Assembly: GCA_024345305.1 (NCBI GenBank)
Contig: BRON01000015.1
Span: 1,116,001-1,180,000 of the forward strand
Origin: Mrakia gelida
Taxonomy: Eukaryota > Basidiomycota > Tremellomycetes > Cystofilobasidiales > Mrakiaceae
Direction: 5' to 3'
Length of the DNA: 64,000 bases
The position numbers and the translations under genes are program-made. Every line of letters starts with the position of its first letter. The first letter of the stretch is position 1. Below, in pieces: positions 30,540-42,935 of the stretch. The notes beneath the pieces are model-generated. The model saw only the letters and a program-made list of their open reading frames with translations. It was not told where the DNA came from and did no database searches.

Positions 30540-32540
30540 ACCTTCCTCTTCTTATATTTGCAGTGACTACAGGATTGTGTGTCTGAGTGTCCCATGCAGG
30601 CAGCGACGTTGGGCTGAGTGGTCCCAGGGAGAAGTGGGAAAGGAGCGAGCGGCTCGCCGACTGGGTTTCGTCCAGTGTGAATCGCAAACGTGAAAGCGCG
30701 AGCTGGAGAAGCGGAAGAGCAGAGGCAAACTTCAGGTTCAATGGTCGGGGAGAACTGATAGGACCTCACGAGAAGGGTGAGAAGGAGCGAGTAGATCCGT
30801 GGCGTCGATCCATGAAACTGACGCGAACGACGGCGACGTTGGAAAAAGATTTAAGGACCCCGAGCTGGCGGAAGAGTGATCTACGTGACCTTGGCAAGAG
30901 TTTGAAATCTCGAGACGCGTCCAAGCTATTGCGGGAACAAAGTCACCCCGAAGTGGCGTCGAGAAAGGGGAGATCCTGAGCCGCGAGAGGAAGAAAGGCG
31001 AGGCGAGCTCACGGGACGCTGTTTGAACCATAGCTTGGCCGCTCCCTGACGTCTGAGGATGGGTTCCGTTACTGTAGGAGATTAGAGATTGAGCTGAAGA
31101 ACTGAGGCTTGAGTTCCATGTCGAAGGAGGAAGTTGGCCAATGGCAGCCGAAGCGAGGGGGAAGGGAGCTGGAACGCAGGACTGAAACTCAGAAGCTGCA
31201 AGAAGATGGTTTAAAGCAACTGAAGGTCAGCGGGAGATATCTGAGGGTCCACGGCAAGAATACATATGCTCGTGCTCACGCCAACTCGGGAGAGAGGTTT
31301 GGCTTCTGTTCGTCAAGGGCAGTCGAACGCCGTTCTGGAGTTCAGCATCGTTGGGAGCTGACTCAAAAGGAGGGAGCAAGTTTGAAGGTTCTTGAGGCTG
31401 ATAATATGATTCGGTTGAGGTGGAGGAGAAGCCGAGTCTTGAAAAGCTGGCTCTGAGTCTGGTAGGAGAAGTAAATCAAACCCAAGGGCCAAAGGAGAAA
31501 CGATGAGCTCGGTCGAAGTCTTGATCTGCCCCACCTCCGTCTGTCTCGATGGCCTGGACTAAACCTCGTATAGAGAAGGAACAGGTCCAACTTACGAAAT
31601 GTACTTCTAAACATGTCATCTCCATCCTGCGGCTGAGAACGATTCGTCTCTATCGAAAGTCTCCCTCCAGCCCATGAGGTTAAAGGACCTGCTTTGAACC
31701 GTGACTGTCCGAACGCGAGTCGTCTCTCAGTCGAGGACGGTGACTGAATATAGCTTGCGGTTGGCCTAAGCTGACGATAAGACGGTGGTTCCTCTTGAAT
31801 GTACGCCATCAACGGCCAAGCGGGGATGAAGATGGAAGGGAAGAAGGAAGGGGGGACGACTTGGGAAGCGAAGACGCCAGTGGGGAAGGAGAGCGGAGCT
31901 GTCTGAGGCGCACGAAGGGCAAGTTCATCCTTGCGCTTCAACGAACGGCGTCTCCATCCATGAAGGAAGTGCTTCAACTATATTGGTGCTCTGGCTCTGG
32001 CTGGAGAGCGGAGCTGACTGAGGCGGAGAAGACGAAAAGACGAGCGTGGAGGTGTTTCAGGTTCTCAGCAACCAACCTTGACAGCCTGTCTAGGTTCGAC
32101 CAGCAAGCGTTTGTGTTCCTTGCTCGTCGATTCCAGGACCAGTTTTCAATACGAACAACTTGTCTTACCCCTCTATCGATGAACGGCGGAGAGGAGAAGG
32201 ACCTTGGAGGAATGAAGCGGGCGAGAGTGGAAGGAAATTGGAGGAGTGAAGCTGAATGCATGTGAAGGTGGCCGAGAAGCCCGTTCCGGTTGCGGTTAGC
32301 ACTCGAAAAAGAGTTTGGTACCCGAAGTTTCCGGAGCGTCGGCGCGATAAGCATCGTTTATTCTTTCAGCACGGAAGGAGCGCGTTGTTTCTCACGTTTT
32401 CCGAACCGATAAAGGATTAGCATCCGATCCCAGAGGTATGGGGAAAAGAAGGGAGTGAGCGCGAGAGGTGAACGAGAGAGAGCCAAGAGCAAAAGCGACG
32501 ATGCTGACGACGGTTGAATCAGATGGGTGGAGGAAATGTT
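30540..32540. other. No firm gene
   Basis: Some minus-strand frames look partly coding, for example the piece AYIQEEPPSYRQLRPTASYI near 31800, but no start, splice pattern or domain supports a model. The palindrome GACAGCCTGTC occurs once at 32080-32090. Confidence 0.4.
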
Positions 32541-32770
32541 TGCTCCGTAGCGAGAATGAGAAACGACAGCCTGTCGTTTCCGCTTCCCTGCTGATCTACC
32601 TTTTCAATCGGGTATTTCTTCACAAAAATTCACAAGCGACTGCTCTTGAAGCGAAGTGAGTTCAAGTTGAAAGTACAAAAAATGTCAGGATTGAGCGAGA
32701 GCAAGAGGGCAACGGAATGAAAGCGACGCGACCAAGATAAGTCAGGTGCTTATCGAGGAACGAGGACGAG
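32541..32770 (+). repeat. Repeat X copy
   Basis: CGTAGCGAGAATGAGAAACG, then the palindrome GACAGCCTGTC (32565-32575), then CAGGATTGAGCGAGAGCAAG and AAGTCAGGTGCTTATCGAGG, in the same order as in the copy at 46375-46600. Confidence 0.65.
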
Positions 32771-32867
32771 GTACGATTTAAGGGTATTTAAGATAGCTGT
32801 TAAAAGGCAGAACGTGAGGCGAGCGCATTTCAGGGAGGCCAAGCCATCAAAGGGCAGTGAGACGCTC

Positions 32868-33890
32868 GCTCTTCATCGCCTTCGGACCGATTTTCCTGCC
32901 CCCTCGCATCATATCCCTCCTCTTCTACCGACCGTACCGTCAGTGCCACCAATCTATATTTCTGAAGTAGCTCTGAAGGCTAACCGTCCTCTTCGCCAAC
33001 AGTCGCTTGCAGAGTAAAGTTCCTCACCCGCGTCCCACCCCGCCGCCCGTCCCTAACTTCTTTTGGTCCCCCGATTTGTTCCTCCTCCGAGTCCCAACAC
33101 CCCTTGGGGGGAGAAGAGCATATCCCTACAAAGCCTCTCCCCAAAGGGAAGAAGTCGCGTGGTCGAACGTTCAGACTTCGTGGAGGGAGCTTTCCGTGCG
33201 CACCTCTCCTCCCTCCAACCTCGTCAGTGTCTCGCCTCTGTTCGAACGCTCACCGGCTCCTCCGACGTTCCAGGTTAGCCAAAAGTCCCCCGTACCCGTT
33301 TTATACGAATCAGAGGGTCCGCTCCTTGCCTACCTCGGCCAAAGTCTTGTCTACCCTTACGCTGACTCCTTCTTGTCCCATCTTCCAGACTTCGAGTCGT
33401 CCTACACCGATTCGAGCGATCACTGGGAGATGAGGTTAACCTATAATCATGGCCTCCATATTTCAGTCCCTTGACTGCGTCTTTCTTCCTTTACTTGGTC
33501 TCACTTTGTCCTGCGTCGTATCCTCCGTCCTTACTTTTCTCGGTCTCCATCCTCTTCTCCCACCTCGTCTCATATACCATTACCTGCTCATGTGCTCCGT
33601 ACGACCCATACCATGCATCTACTTGTCAGCAGCAACGTTCATCCCAGCTCAGGTGCTTTTTTGCTGGATGACGTCTCCCCTCGGACGCCGTCCACCTCGG
33701 CCGCCGTGCATTCCGCTACCCGTCACCGAATCCTCCCCTCTCGCTCTTAACGGATCTCTTGTATTTCATCGCTCTGTGGCCAAGCCAGGTCGTTCGTAAT
33801 TTCACTGCCGATCAAACAGGCGAGTCGCTCGGCTCCACCTTCGTGTCTTGATCCCCCTCTCAGCCAGAATGTTTTCCAACGTCTTCAGGC
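32868..33890 (+). repeat. One-kb duplicated segment, copy 1
   Basis: Similar in inverted orientation to 50460-51563, from CTCTTCATCGCCTTCGGACC at its left end to GTGTCTTGATCCCCCTCTCA near its right end. Open frames (33007-33474, 33449-33799) are matched only in part in the other copy, where they carry frame changes, so coding capacity is doubtful. No family recognised. Confidence 0.75.
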
Positions 33891-34394
33891 TCAGAGCATG
33901 GCCGCAGCTTTTTCGGAGCCCTCTGCTAGCTTGCTAGCGCTGCCTTGTGCATCTTCAACTGCCGCCATGACAGTGGCAGCCCCGTGACAGCCACATCTCG
34001 CGTACTGCGCTTTTGTTCAGTTTTTTCGACTTTTCGACGTAGGCCGTTGACTTCGACGTCCTCCCCTTCCCAATTATTTCTTCCTATGTTCGTACCATCC
34101 GGCCAAAACTCCTCCTTCAACACGGGCTCCAGTCTCCCGAGCGCTAACGCGAGCGAACCTTCGACCCGAGGATTGCGAGCTGAGCGTGGAACTGGGTAGA
34201 CGTTTTGACGGGTCTAGCGAGGCTGCACGAAACGAATCCAGGAGAGGCCTCATCGTCCTTGACTCCCTCGAGACGAAGCTTGATGTTCTCGTCCGATCAA
34301 GCGGCCGTCGAGCTCCTGGAGACCTTATAACTCTTCCCTTGTTATTGTTTCAGCCTCAACTGTCTTTTGTTCTCACTTCCCTTTGATCGCTTCG
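33890..34394. other. No feature seen
   Basis: No convincing coding frame; short frames at 33945 and 34186 lack domains. Confidence 0.4.
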
Positions 34395-34553
34395 CCTTCC
34401 TTAAATACGCTCGCCTCACTTTCAACCTTCTAACCTCTATCTTGAATTACCTTTTGATCATACCTCGTCCTCGTTCCTCAATAAGCACCTGACTTCTTTT
34501 CGTCGCGTCGCTCACGTTCCCTCGCCATCCCCGCTCCTCGCTCGATCCTCACA
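34395..34553 (+). repeat. Decayed gypsy LTR G fragment
   Basis: The blocks TCTATCTTGAATTACCTTTT, AAGCACCTGAC and CTCCTCGCTCGATCCTCACA follow the 3' third of LTR G (6325-6416). A further, more worn copy lies at about 35500-35625 (GCATCTTGAATCAACTTTG, ACCTGACTTCTTTCGTCGCG). Confidence 0.6.
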
Positions 34554-34716
34554 ACTTCCCTGCGCTGCTCAGCCTTTCCCCGTCAACAACAAGGCAGCAT
34601 CCAAAGGCAGAACACGATATGAAGTAATCGGGCAATTCTGAGCCTCAGCTTGAAGGAGTAAAACACGAAAGATACCGAACGATGTTGACTGAGGCGTCAA
34701 TGAAAGAAACAAACAA

Positions 34717-36030
34717 AGAAAACGACAGGCTGTCGTTTTCTAACCCTGTTTGTTTTGCCTCTACATATCACTGACTTCCTAGTTCTCTTATGCCAATGGT
34801 CTTCGCCTAAAGTAGCTTTCGGGAGAAAGTCGGGATTTCAAGAGAAATGCCAGAAGGGCCTGGACGCGTCGCGAAGGTTTGGAGCCACCGTCACCCATCC
34901 TCTTCTGCTATTTCGACACTTGACATCTAGCGCTCGTTTCTAGAGCACTTTAAATGGTGGAGGTCAGAGGAAAAGATAGTCAGTTCGATGGTACGCACGG
35001 TTCGAGATTCATCCGTCAGCTCCCTCGTGTCCATCAAAAAAAAGGCAAAGGCTCTTGAAGAAAATCAGGTCAGTCCTTGAGTCTCGCGTCGTCTTTCTTT
35101 CTCTCTTTATACCTCTGCCTCTCCCTCCACCTGATCTTCGACGAGAGCGAGCCAGACAGCGAATTCCTGTCAATCTCCCAACCGCATCTTTCGCCCATTC
35201 GTCCGCTGAGAATTCGATGGTCTGCGATTTGAGCAAGGACACCGTGACCAAGCTGCTGAACCTCATTAAGGTGTTGCTACTCTTCTCGTACGCTTCTGAC
35301 AACAAAAAAGGTATCAGGTTTCAGGTCCTTTCGTTTCATCATCTTGTTATTTTTGTTATCCTCTCCCTTTGAATCTTCCGACTTCCCTTTTGCCGCTACT
35401 ATCCCTTTTTTCTCCGTTACCTAGTTCTTCTTTGTATCCTGGTTCATAGCCCTTATCTTGCTAAAGTTTCAGCTTTTAAAGTCCTTTCGTCTAACTTCCC
35501 TTTGACTGCTTCAACTACGCTCGCCTCGCTTTCTACTTTATAAACCGCATCTTGAATCAACTTTGATTCATACCTCATCTTTGTCCTTCACAAATACCTG
35601 ACTTCTTTCGTCGCGTCGCTCTACCCTGGTTCCCTCGCCCTTCTTGGTTACGCTCAGTTTCGACATCGCCCAATGCCCCGCAGCAATGTTTTTGGGCTTC
35701 AACTTTGCGATACGCTCCAAAGCAACTGCCTGGCTTCTTTGTGATGGAGGGCCTGAGCGGAAAGGTGAAACAGGAGAGAAAACGACAGCCTGTCGTTTCT
35801 CATCCTCACTAGGAAATCTGGGTTCGGAAGAGTGAGTGTAATGTTTAGTATCGACTTCTTTAGCCTCGCCAAGTCCTGGACCTTGCTGACTCGTCCTTTT
35901 TTATAGATATCTGGGCCGATCAGCAGATGCTCGACTTCGTTCGAAACTCGGTTCGCAGGAGTGGGAAGGTGAACCGAAGGTTAGAAAAAAGACAGCCTGT
36001 CGTTTCTCATTCTCGCTATGGATCGGTGGG
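34717..36030. repeat. Cluster of palindromic repeat ends
   Basis: Three palindromes lie here: AACGACAGGCTGTCGTT at 34721-34737, CGACAGCCTGTCG at 35783-35795 and GACAGCCTGTCG at 35991-36002, with flanks of repeat X or Y such as TCTCATCCTCACTAGG. Between them I see only decayed retroelement sequence and no gene. Confidence 0.55.
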
Positions 36031-36039
36031 CTTCTCGGT

Positions 36040-37420
36040 CAGAGATAATAGTAATATTAGGTAATAGGTATTAACTCACTGGCGGCGTGGATCCCTGGAG
36101 AAGATGCGGAAGGTGAGACGAGTCAGCGGCGAAAGCTCGACGAACGGCGACGCGTTGTTCGGCGACGCGTCTCGATCTAAACGATTCACTCACAGTTCCA
36201 GGAGCGGAAACAACCGTCATCTTGAAACCGAACAAGAACGAGACGGCCGTAAGAAGGGAGAAACGAACGGGACTGCACGCCAAAACGAAGCGAACAAAAC
36301 CCCTGAGTCAGCTCTCAGCCCACCCACAACCGCCAACACCACCAGCTCAAGACGAAACGAGACCCACCAAGCAGGCAAGTCACTCGGCACCTGGTAGTTA
36401 ACCTTTCTCCTCCAGACGGTGCTCGCATTCACGCTGAACACAACAAGATTCGAAAGCTTCAGAGATATCCAAGACGTAGGCAATGGAGAGAGACGTTCCA
36501 CCGAGATACTGGAGATCTGAAACGCGATGTTCCGCGGGAATGTCCTCGAGCAGGGAGAGGAGGGGAGGCTGAATGTTGAAATACAAGTTGGGTCTGAGGA
36601 GATGAGGAGAGTTATATTGGAATGCTTTGAAGAACAGGTGGGACGCGTGAGGACGGACTGTGTGCCTTTGGACGTGCTGGTAGCAAAGAGATGGTTGAGG
36701 AGGATCGAGGGCGATGTGAAGGTTTGTTCGGTTGTAGTGCTAGGCGTGAGTGGACCATCCCCATCCTTTCCTTCCTCTGCTGAATGGTCGTGCTGCCGTG
36801 CTCGGCTCTCTTCTTCGCTCTCGTTCCTTCTGCAGCTCGAGACAATCATTGCCTACTTCCTCGGAGATCGTGATTTTTGAGGCCCGAGCGGTTGAGGAGG
36901 AGGAGAAAGACGTGGCTGGATTCAAGGAGGATCGAGGACGGGCGAGAGGATGAGGAGGTGAGGGAGAGGTGATGGATCGAGCTGGTTGAGATCATTAGCA
37001 GGAGAAGTGGCTGAGAGCTTGGAGGATGGAGGGCAAAGAGGAAGCTGCAAGTTGGAAGAGGACAATGTGTCCAAGGGCAGGACGCCCCGTTTCTTTCGAT
37101 TCTTTGGGCTGGTAAATTTCAGACGTCTTCGCACTAGGGTAATGTTTCGGCTGGGTGCAACAGTATGCTTTGAGTATATACACAGGATCTCTTCTTCTTT
37201 AACAATACAAAATGAAAGACGGACGAAGGAACGTGTCGCAAGACGCGTCGGTGTTTCGTCCTGTCAGCTTCTTCTTTTCGCTATCTCTCTCTCTCTCTGT
37301 GAAAACATCTTTCTGTCTTGATAATAAGACATAAATCATCCCAAAAGATTATCCACCTCTCCCTACGAACGAAATTTCCATTACCCGCCGTCCTCTCCTT
37401 TCCCTCTCCCCCTCGTTCCT
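36040..37420. other. No firm gene
   Basis: A minus-strand frame at 36398-36586 (LLSLLEDIPAEHRVSDLQYL and on) looks partly coding, and neighbouring frames might supply more exons, but I could not join them and recognise no domain. Confidence 0.35.
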
Positions 37421-37429
37421 CCTCCTCCT

Positions 37430-38800
37430 CCTCCAGCTTCACCCCCTTAAACCTCCACGCCTGCTACGCACTCGCCGCGAACCTCTCCACCGTCACCATA
37501 TCCCACACATTCAACGGATCCGTCAACTGCCAACTCCCCAACCTCCCGCTCAACAGCATCGGCAGCGCGCGAAGTATGCGCGAAATCAGGTCGACGCCGG
37601 CGAGGACGCGGTAGTTCTCTCCGAAACACTTGGGGCGTTGGTTGAGGAGGAATTGGGAGAGGAAGAGGAGGTTGGCGGAGGCGTTAGGGTTGGGGTTATG
37701 CAGTACCAAGCTTATGGCTGAGTCACGAAACAGAAGGTGGAAGAGGCGAGGGAAGAGAAGAGGGTCAGCTGGAAGCGTCGAAACGGAACGAGTTGAGTCG
37801 AAAATGAACTTAACGAACCAAGATCAGGCGCGCTGAGCCCTGTTGTGACGTTTCGATCGATTCAGAAGTGACGTTGGAAGTGGGAGGAGCAGATAATGAG
37901 ATTGGGGGAGAGGCGTCAAAGGGCTTTTCGCGCGAGAGATCGGCTCGACGGGTAGAATGGGCGACCGAGGAGTGTGTCTGAGAGAGGGTTGGAAGCAAAG
38001 ACAGGAAAGTTGAGGAAAGGTGGGGGTAGGGAGAGGAGTTAGACGAGGGACACGGCGGACGGCGGCTGCCAAGGGAAAGAAAGCGAAGACAAAGGCGACG
38101 ACAACGAAAAGACGCACTGAAAGATTCGGCATTCTCTTGACCCTGAGCGATATCGTAGCTGACCGACTGTTGGAGATGAAGTCACTGCCGTCACCATCGT
38201 GGACGAGAGCCATAGCCTGGTACATCGAATCGAAGGCAGGTCAATGACGTCGGAGAGATATGAGAAAGAATGAAAGTCGCAACGAACTATTACGACCTTG
38301 AGAGGAGATGACGTCGAGAAGGTGAGATACCAGTCGAAGGTGAGGTCCGGTTCCTCCTCGTTGCCTGGGAGAGGGAGCAGGGAAAAGAGTCAGAGAGAAA
38401 GATATGGACAAGGCGAGAGGGAACGAGAGCTGACCTTCGTTCGTTCCATACCCCAGCTCAATTAAATCAGTAGGTCCAGGGAATTCAGCATTGGCTTGGA
38501 CAATCAGCCTGAGTACAGAACCGTTTCAAGTCAGCACGCGCTCGTCGAACTCCAACCCCAACTCCTTCTTCGCGAACCAAGAATCAACGACAACGCGAAA
38601 CTCACAGCTCCGTACATCCACCCCTCTCTCCCTTCTCCCTCTCCCTTTACAACCTCCCAACCCTCCTTCACCTCTTCCTTTGCCTAAGAAGGGCAGCACG
38701 GACCCCATCTCAAACAAGCTCTGGAAGTATCCGTATCCGTCGAAGCGTAGGAGGTCTCGGCAGTTTGAAGACTTCACACCCTTGAGAATGACGCGTTTGC
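37430..38800 (-). pseudogene. Family P relative, decayed, minus strand
   Basis: Blocks in order on the minus strand match the intact gene at 42936: VILKGVKSSNCRDLLRFDGY and GYFQSLFEMG (versus MLCIKGISRREDCRRSFKRH and GHFETLMEMG), KGEGEGREGWMYGA (versus KGEPTGWRYAPYV), DLTFDWYLTFSTSSPLK (versus WSFDWHLSFATTSPLK) and SANLLFLSQFLLNQRPKCFG (versus SQFVVFLSQALLDHRSKTFG). Intron borders are partly kept, including a GTGAGT...TACTCAG pair, but exon phases do not join and most of the membrane-helix block is missing. I infer a degenerate gene rather than a working paralog. Confidence 0.6.
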
Positions 38801-39169
38801 CAGTGGAGAGGTCGTTTCAGATTTGCTTCGATGAAGCAAGAAATGGAAACGGGAGAGGGGGGAGAGGGAGGTTGTCAGCGAGGTAGAAGAAGGGAGGTCG
38901 AGCGAAGAAAAGTGCAACGCGAGATTGACACTGAGGACGACAGCGGACTGACCTAAGATCGACGTGAAGAGTGGGCGCAAAGATACCAATCGCATGAGGT
39001 GAAGAGAGGACGACGAACCGACATGGGACCCCACCGCGTTGATCGGCAGGGTTGCTTCTGAGCTTTTGGAAAGGTCAAGCAATCTGAAACAAAAAAATAT
39101 CGAGAGTCATCCGTTAGTAACGGTCCTGTCCTACAAGGGATAGAATACGCGAAGGAAGAAACCAAACGA

Positions 39170-40336
39170 ACCAGGAAAACAAAGTTGAGACACGATGAAA
39201 TTCAGATGAAGTTGAGGGGTGAGACCGCATGAGTTGGTGAGTTGAGTGACGTGGTTGATGGGAGAGGGGACTGGGCGATGTGATGGTATTTGGGACTTGG
39301 CCGTGTAAGAGACAAAGGCGGCTGGGCGACTGAGTTGAAGAAGGAGGTGAGGAGGAAGAGAGGAAGAGGTTGGTGAGAAGAGGAGTACGAAGGGACGAGA
39401 AACGAAGAAAGAGGCAAAAACGAACTGAAGAAATAGAAAGCAAGTATCTCGGCCTGAGAGGGGAAGCAAAGTGATAGAGACAAAGCTTTGTGAGACGAGG
39501 GAAAAGACAAGGGGAGACGAACAAGGACTGAAAAGGGAAGATAGAAAGCGAAAAAAACAGCAAAGAAGTGTGTGAGAGAGGATTCGAAGTCAAAGGCGTT
39601 TGGGAAAGAGGAGCTAAGCGAGATGTTCGAAAGATTGTTAAGATGAGGAAAGGACGGACGAACAGATAGGCGTTATTAGAACATTGTGAAGGAGAAGAAG
39701 CCACGAGAAAAACAGAGGCAAAAAAAAAGAAGAAGGGGCCACAGAGCACAGCATGATGGTGATTTCGCAGAGAGAAGGAGACGAAAAAAGTATTAAGGAG
39801 TGGAAGGTAAAGCAATTGTTCGTCAAAGCTGCCAAAGATACAGAGCAAGAAGATAAGTCTCGATAAGATGGGTGATACTTGAGACAACAAAAATGCTCAC
39901 GCTTGGTCCTGTAGATCAATTGACTGAGGTCCTCACGTCTTTCCATCTCGGTGATCTTGTTGATGAGATTGGCTGACCATAAGGCGGATGTCTTCAAAGG
40001 AGTTGTTGATGCGAGGTAAGTGCGGATTGGCAAGGGAATTGAAGGAGGTGTTGAGAGGGGAGGAGAGGTGTGGGACGGCCCGGGTGAAGATGGAAAAGTT
40101 GCATCAGAGCTCAGGACCGGAGGGGTTTGTGGCGGGAGGCCGACCGATGAGGATGGAAAGGGAATGTGGAGGGTTGAGCAAAGGGGTGTCCGGAAGAGTT
40201 TTGTGAGGATGAGAGCGAGTGCCGGTGATGGATGAGCTGAATGAAGAGGAGGATTTGAGCTTCATTCCGATTGTTCCAGAACAGGGATAAGATCCTCCGA
40301 TATACCCTGTATTCAAAGCTCTACTTACGTCCGGTT
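39170..40336. other. No supportable gene
   Basis: A 258-codon minus-strand frame at 39114-39890 is a phenylalanine/leucine/serine-rich translation of purine-rich plus-strand DNA, without domain structure; I regard it as non-coding. Confidence 0.5.
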
Positions 40337-41731
40337 CTACTCCAGCTTCCAGCACCTGATACAATGATCCCTGTCCGCCGACCAAACCTCCGTCCCCAAC
40401 CCCGTTTCCTGCTTCAAAACTAACAAATCTCCAGTTCCCGTGTATCCCATCCCTTTTGACGCAGCACCTCCCACAGGATCTATCTCCAGTTCGTATTTGT
40501 TTCCATCTCCTTCTCCTTGTTGAGGGGCACTGTTGTCGTTTGCGACTCCACCTCCAAATACGAAGACTCGTTCATCGGACATCTTGAAGACGACGGCTTC
40601 ACCGCTCTGGAGGATGGTGTATTGAAGATTCGTGACCTCTGCGGACCCGTACCTCTCCTCAGGAAGGTCCTTGACCTTGATGAGACGCAAAAGGTTCCAA
40701 GAGGTTGTGTCGAATTCTTGAAGAGAGCCCGATCCACCAGCGATCAGGCCGCCTCCGTCTTTTGAGACGGCCATGGTTCGGACCCAATCTCGAAATCCTC
40801 CAATCGTCTGAAGCAGCTCGCCGGTACCCGTAGAGAAGACGTAGACCTTTTCGTCTCCTCCGCCCATGGCGAACCATTCGCTGTTGTGAGCGAATACCCC
40901 AACCCAGTTCTGTCCGGTGGAACCCGTCAGAGTGTGGAATTTCTCGCCAGTTTGGGCCGACCAGAGGATGGCGGTCTTGTCCCATGAGACGGTAGCGTAG
41001 AGTCGAGAGTCGGGCGATTGACCAATCCACATGATAGCTTCGTCGTTTTGCCATGTCCCGTCTTCTGCCGCGGGGTGAGAGAAGGTGAGGATCGTGCGGT
41101 TGCTGTCCGAGTTCCTGTCCGACCCGAGAGGAACGATTCGAATCTTGTTTCGAGCAACAAAGAGGATGATAGATTCTCCATCGTTTGAGAACTTTTGACT
41201 ACCAAAAGACCCGAATTGACCTTCTTGAAAGCGCCCGAGGAGGAGCGAGCGAGAAAGGGTAGCGGTGTCGAGGGCTTTGTCTATGTCGGATTGGAAGGTG
41301 GGGAGGATGTGGGTGACCTCGAGGGCGGGCCAACGGGCAAGGTCGTGTAGATATGTTGCTGCGTTGTGGGTGAGGAGACGGGAGATCTCGTCCATCTCGT
41401 GCCCTTCGCTCTCTCGCCCTTCCAGAATCACTGCCACCTCCCACTTCTTCGTGTGACCCTCCGTCTTCCCATCCCTTCTCTCCGGCTCCACTGAAGCAAA
41501 CACCCACCTCCCCGTTGAATCAAACGTCACACTCTTCACATCATGCACTCCTCTCTCTACCTTCCCCAGTTGCTTCCCTTCGAGGTCCAGCAACACGATG
41601 AACCCTTGACCGGAGACAGCGATGATGTTGAGTGAGGGGTGCTTGCACATACAGGATGCGTTGGAGTCCAAAGGGATACGTCGGTATTCGTCACCCCAGC
41701 GTCTAGACGTAGCTGCAGTGAGTGGAGCCAT
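40337..41731 (-). CDS. WD40-repeat protein
   Basis: A single exon of 464 codons from the ATG at 41731. Several WD-like blades are visible, for example SPDSRLYATVSWDKTAILWS, HNSEWFAMGGGDEKVYVFST, KDGGGLIAGGSGSLQEFDTT and the terminal CIRCWKLE. The N-terminal third (PSLNIIAVSGQGFIVLLDLE, TGRWVFASVEPE) is compatible with further, weaker blades of a seven-bladed propeller. WD40 propellers are protein-interaction platforms; nothing here points to a specific pathway. No signal peptide. It is among the few clearly intact single-copy genes in the window. Confidence 0.85.
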   Translation of the reverse strand: MAPLTAATSRRWGDEYRRIPLDSNASCMCKHPSLNIIAVSGQGFIVLLDLEGKQLGKVERGVHDVKSVTFDSTGRWVFASVEPERRDGKTEGHTKKWEVAVILEGRESEGHEMDEISRLLTHNAATYLHDLARWPALEVTHILPTFQSDIDKALDTATLSRSLLLGRFQEGQFGSFGSQKFSNDGESIILFVARNKIRIVPLGSDRNSDSNRTILTFSHPAAEDGTWQNDEAIMWIGQSPDSRLYATVSWDKTAILWSAQTGEKFHTLTGSTGQNWVGVFAHNSEWFAMGGGDEKVYVFSTGTGELLQTIGGFRDWVRTMAVSKDGGGLIAGGSGSLQEFDTTSWNLLRLIKVKDLPEERYGSAEVTNLQYTILQSGEAVVFKMSDERVFVFGGGVANDNSAPQQGEGDGNKYELEIDPVGGAASKGMGYTGTGDLLVLKQETGLGTEVWSADRDHCIRCWKLE

Positions 41732-41739
41732 GTTCGGTT

Positions 41740-42335
41740 CGATTGTGAGGACCTTGGGATGATGGTGGAAGAGTGGCCGGGAGATGGAGGAACAGAGGTT
41801 GTTGAGGCAGAATGGGGTGTGAAGACTAGCTAGTCAGAATCGAACGACACGTGGAGGGCACCACCCTGTGCAGAGCACGTGATTGCACAGCACCACCCCC
41901 TTAAGGTGTATGCCAATGGCGGCCACGTAGCCTGAGTACCCGCAGCTGTTTGAGCTGACCGTATATGATAGTGTACTGCGAAGTAAGATACTCCTGTCCT
42001 TCAACGAGTTCCCTCACTCATACTCACCTTGAAGGCGACCAGTATCCGACAATCTCCGCCGTTGTCTTCTTCTCGCTTGACGCGTCTAAAAGCTGAACTT
42101 CTTTTTTGACGTCTTGAAGCTCGCAGAAGGATCCCCTGGTTCGGAGCACCTAGATGTCTTGTAGCTCCCTCGAGTTTGGAACGGCGAAGGTCGAGAATAG
42201 ATCACTTCACGCGGAAGCCCCGATCTTGAAACTGGACGACCCGTGAGTCTTCGTTGATGCCCGCTCAGTTCGCGACATGCTCTGGATCAGGACTTAGACT
42301 GGCAACTTCATTTCTTCGAAAATACACTGGAGCAG
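41740..42335. other. WD40 gene promoter region and unassigned sequence
   Basis: About 600 bp between the start of the WD40 gene and the next family P fragment. No repeat or coding frame of note. Confidence 0.4.
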
Positions 42336-42339
42336 AACA

Positions 42340-42560
42340 ATCTGCTCGGGATCAGTCGTTTGATTGGCATCTCAGCTTTGCGCCTACCTCTCTTCTCAGA
42401 TTTACACTCGATCGTCTCGGCCCAGCGCCTCTCTCAGACTGACCTCCCTTTCGCAGACTCCCGAGTACCTCAATGATGGAAGAATGGAAAGCGGTCTTAT
42501 TATCGCTGACAGCGACCACGTGCTAGCTTTTCACCAAGACGAAACGCAGAGGCACTGTAC
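42340..42560 (+). pseudogene. Family P fragment upstream of the intact gene
   Basis: Contains DQSFDWHLSFAPTSLLRFTL, matching exon 5 of the intact gene, then after a CTTTCGCAG acceptor PEYLNDGRMESG and IADSDHVLAFHQDET, matching exon 6 (FEYLEDGRRGND, AGGDHALASSRDHV). The copy is tandem with the intact gene, 380 bp upstream, and has no other exons. Confidence 0.65.
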
Positions 42561-42935
42561 GGGCTGTACGGATTCGGCAGCGGCTCGTTCTCCTTCCGCT
42601 TCTGTCCATTATCGATCTGAATAGTAAGGACTTCGAAGGAAGCAGAGCCAGAGTAAGCTTGTCGACTCCTCCTTCGGTCCCTCCTCCCTCACTCCCTCCC
42701 TCCTGCTCCTCCTTCGACGTTCGAGCTCACCTTCTGGCTCGATCTCGCTGATGATACCATACCTTGACTCTTTCGTTACCCACCTCCTCAGAGTCTTCGA
42801 ATATCAAAGTGGTGGGGGGAGGGAGGGAGGTGACCCGCATGCCCTGTTGTTTGCCGACCTGTCACTGGCTCCAATCTCGCATGGCTCCCTCCCTCCTTTC
42901 CTTTCCTCTCCAACCACATCCATCTTCCCTTTCCC

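Noticed and set aside
39114..39890. 258-codon minus-strand hydrophobic frame
   Set aside because: The F/L/S/P composition comes from purine-rich DNA on the other strand; no start context, domain or splice sites.
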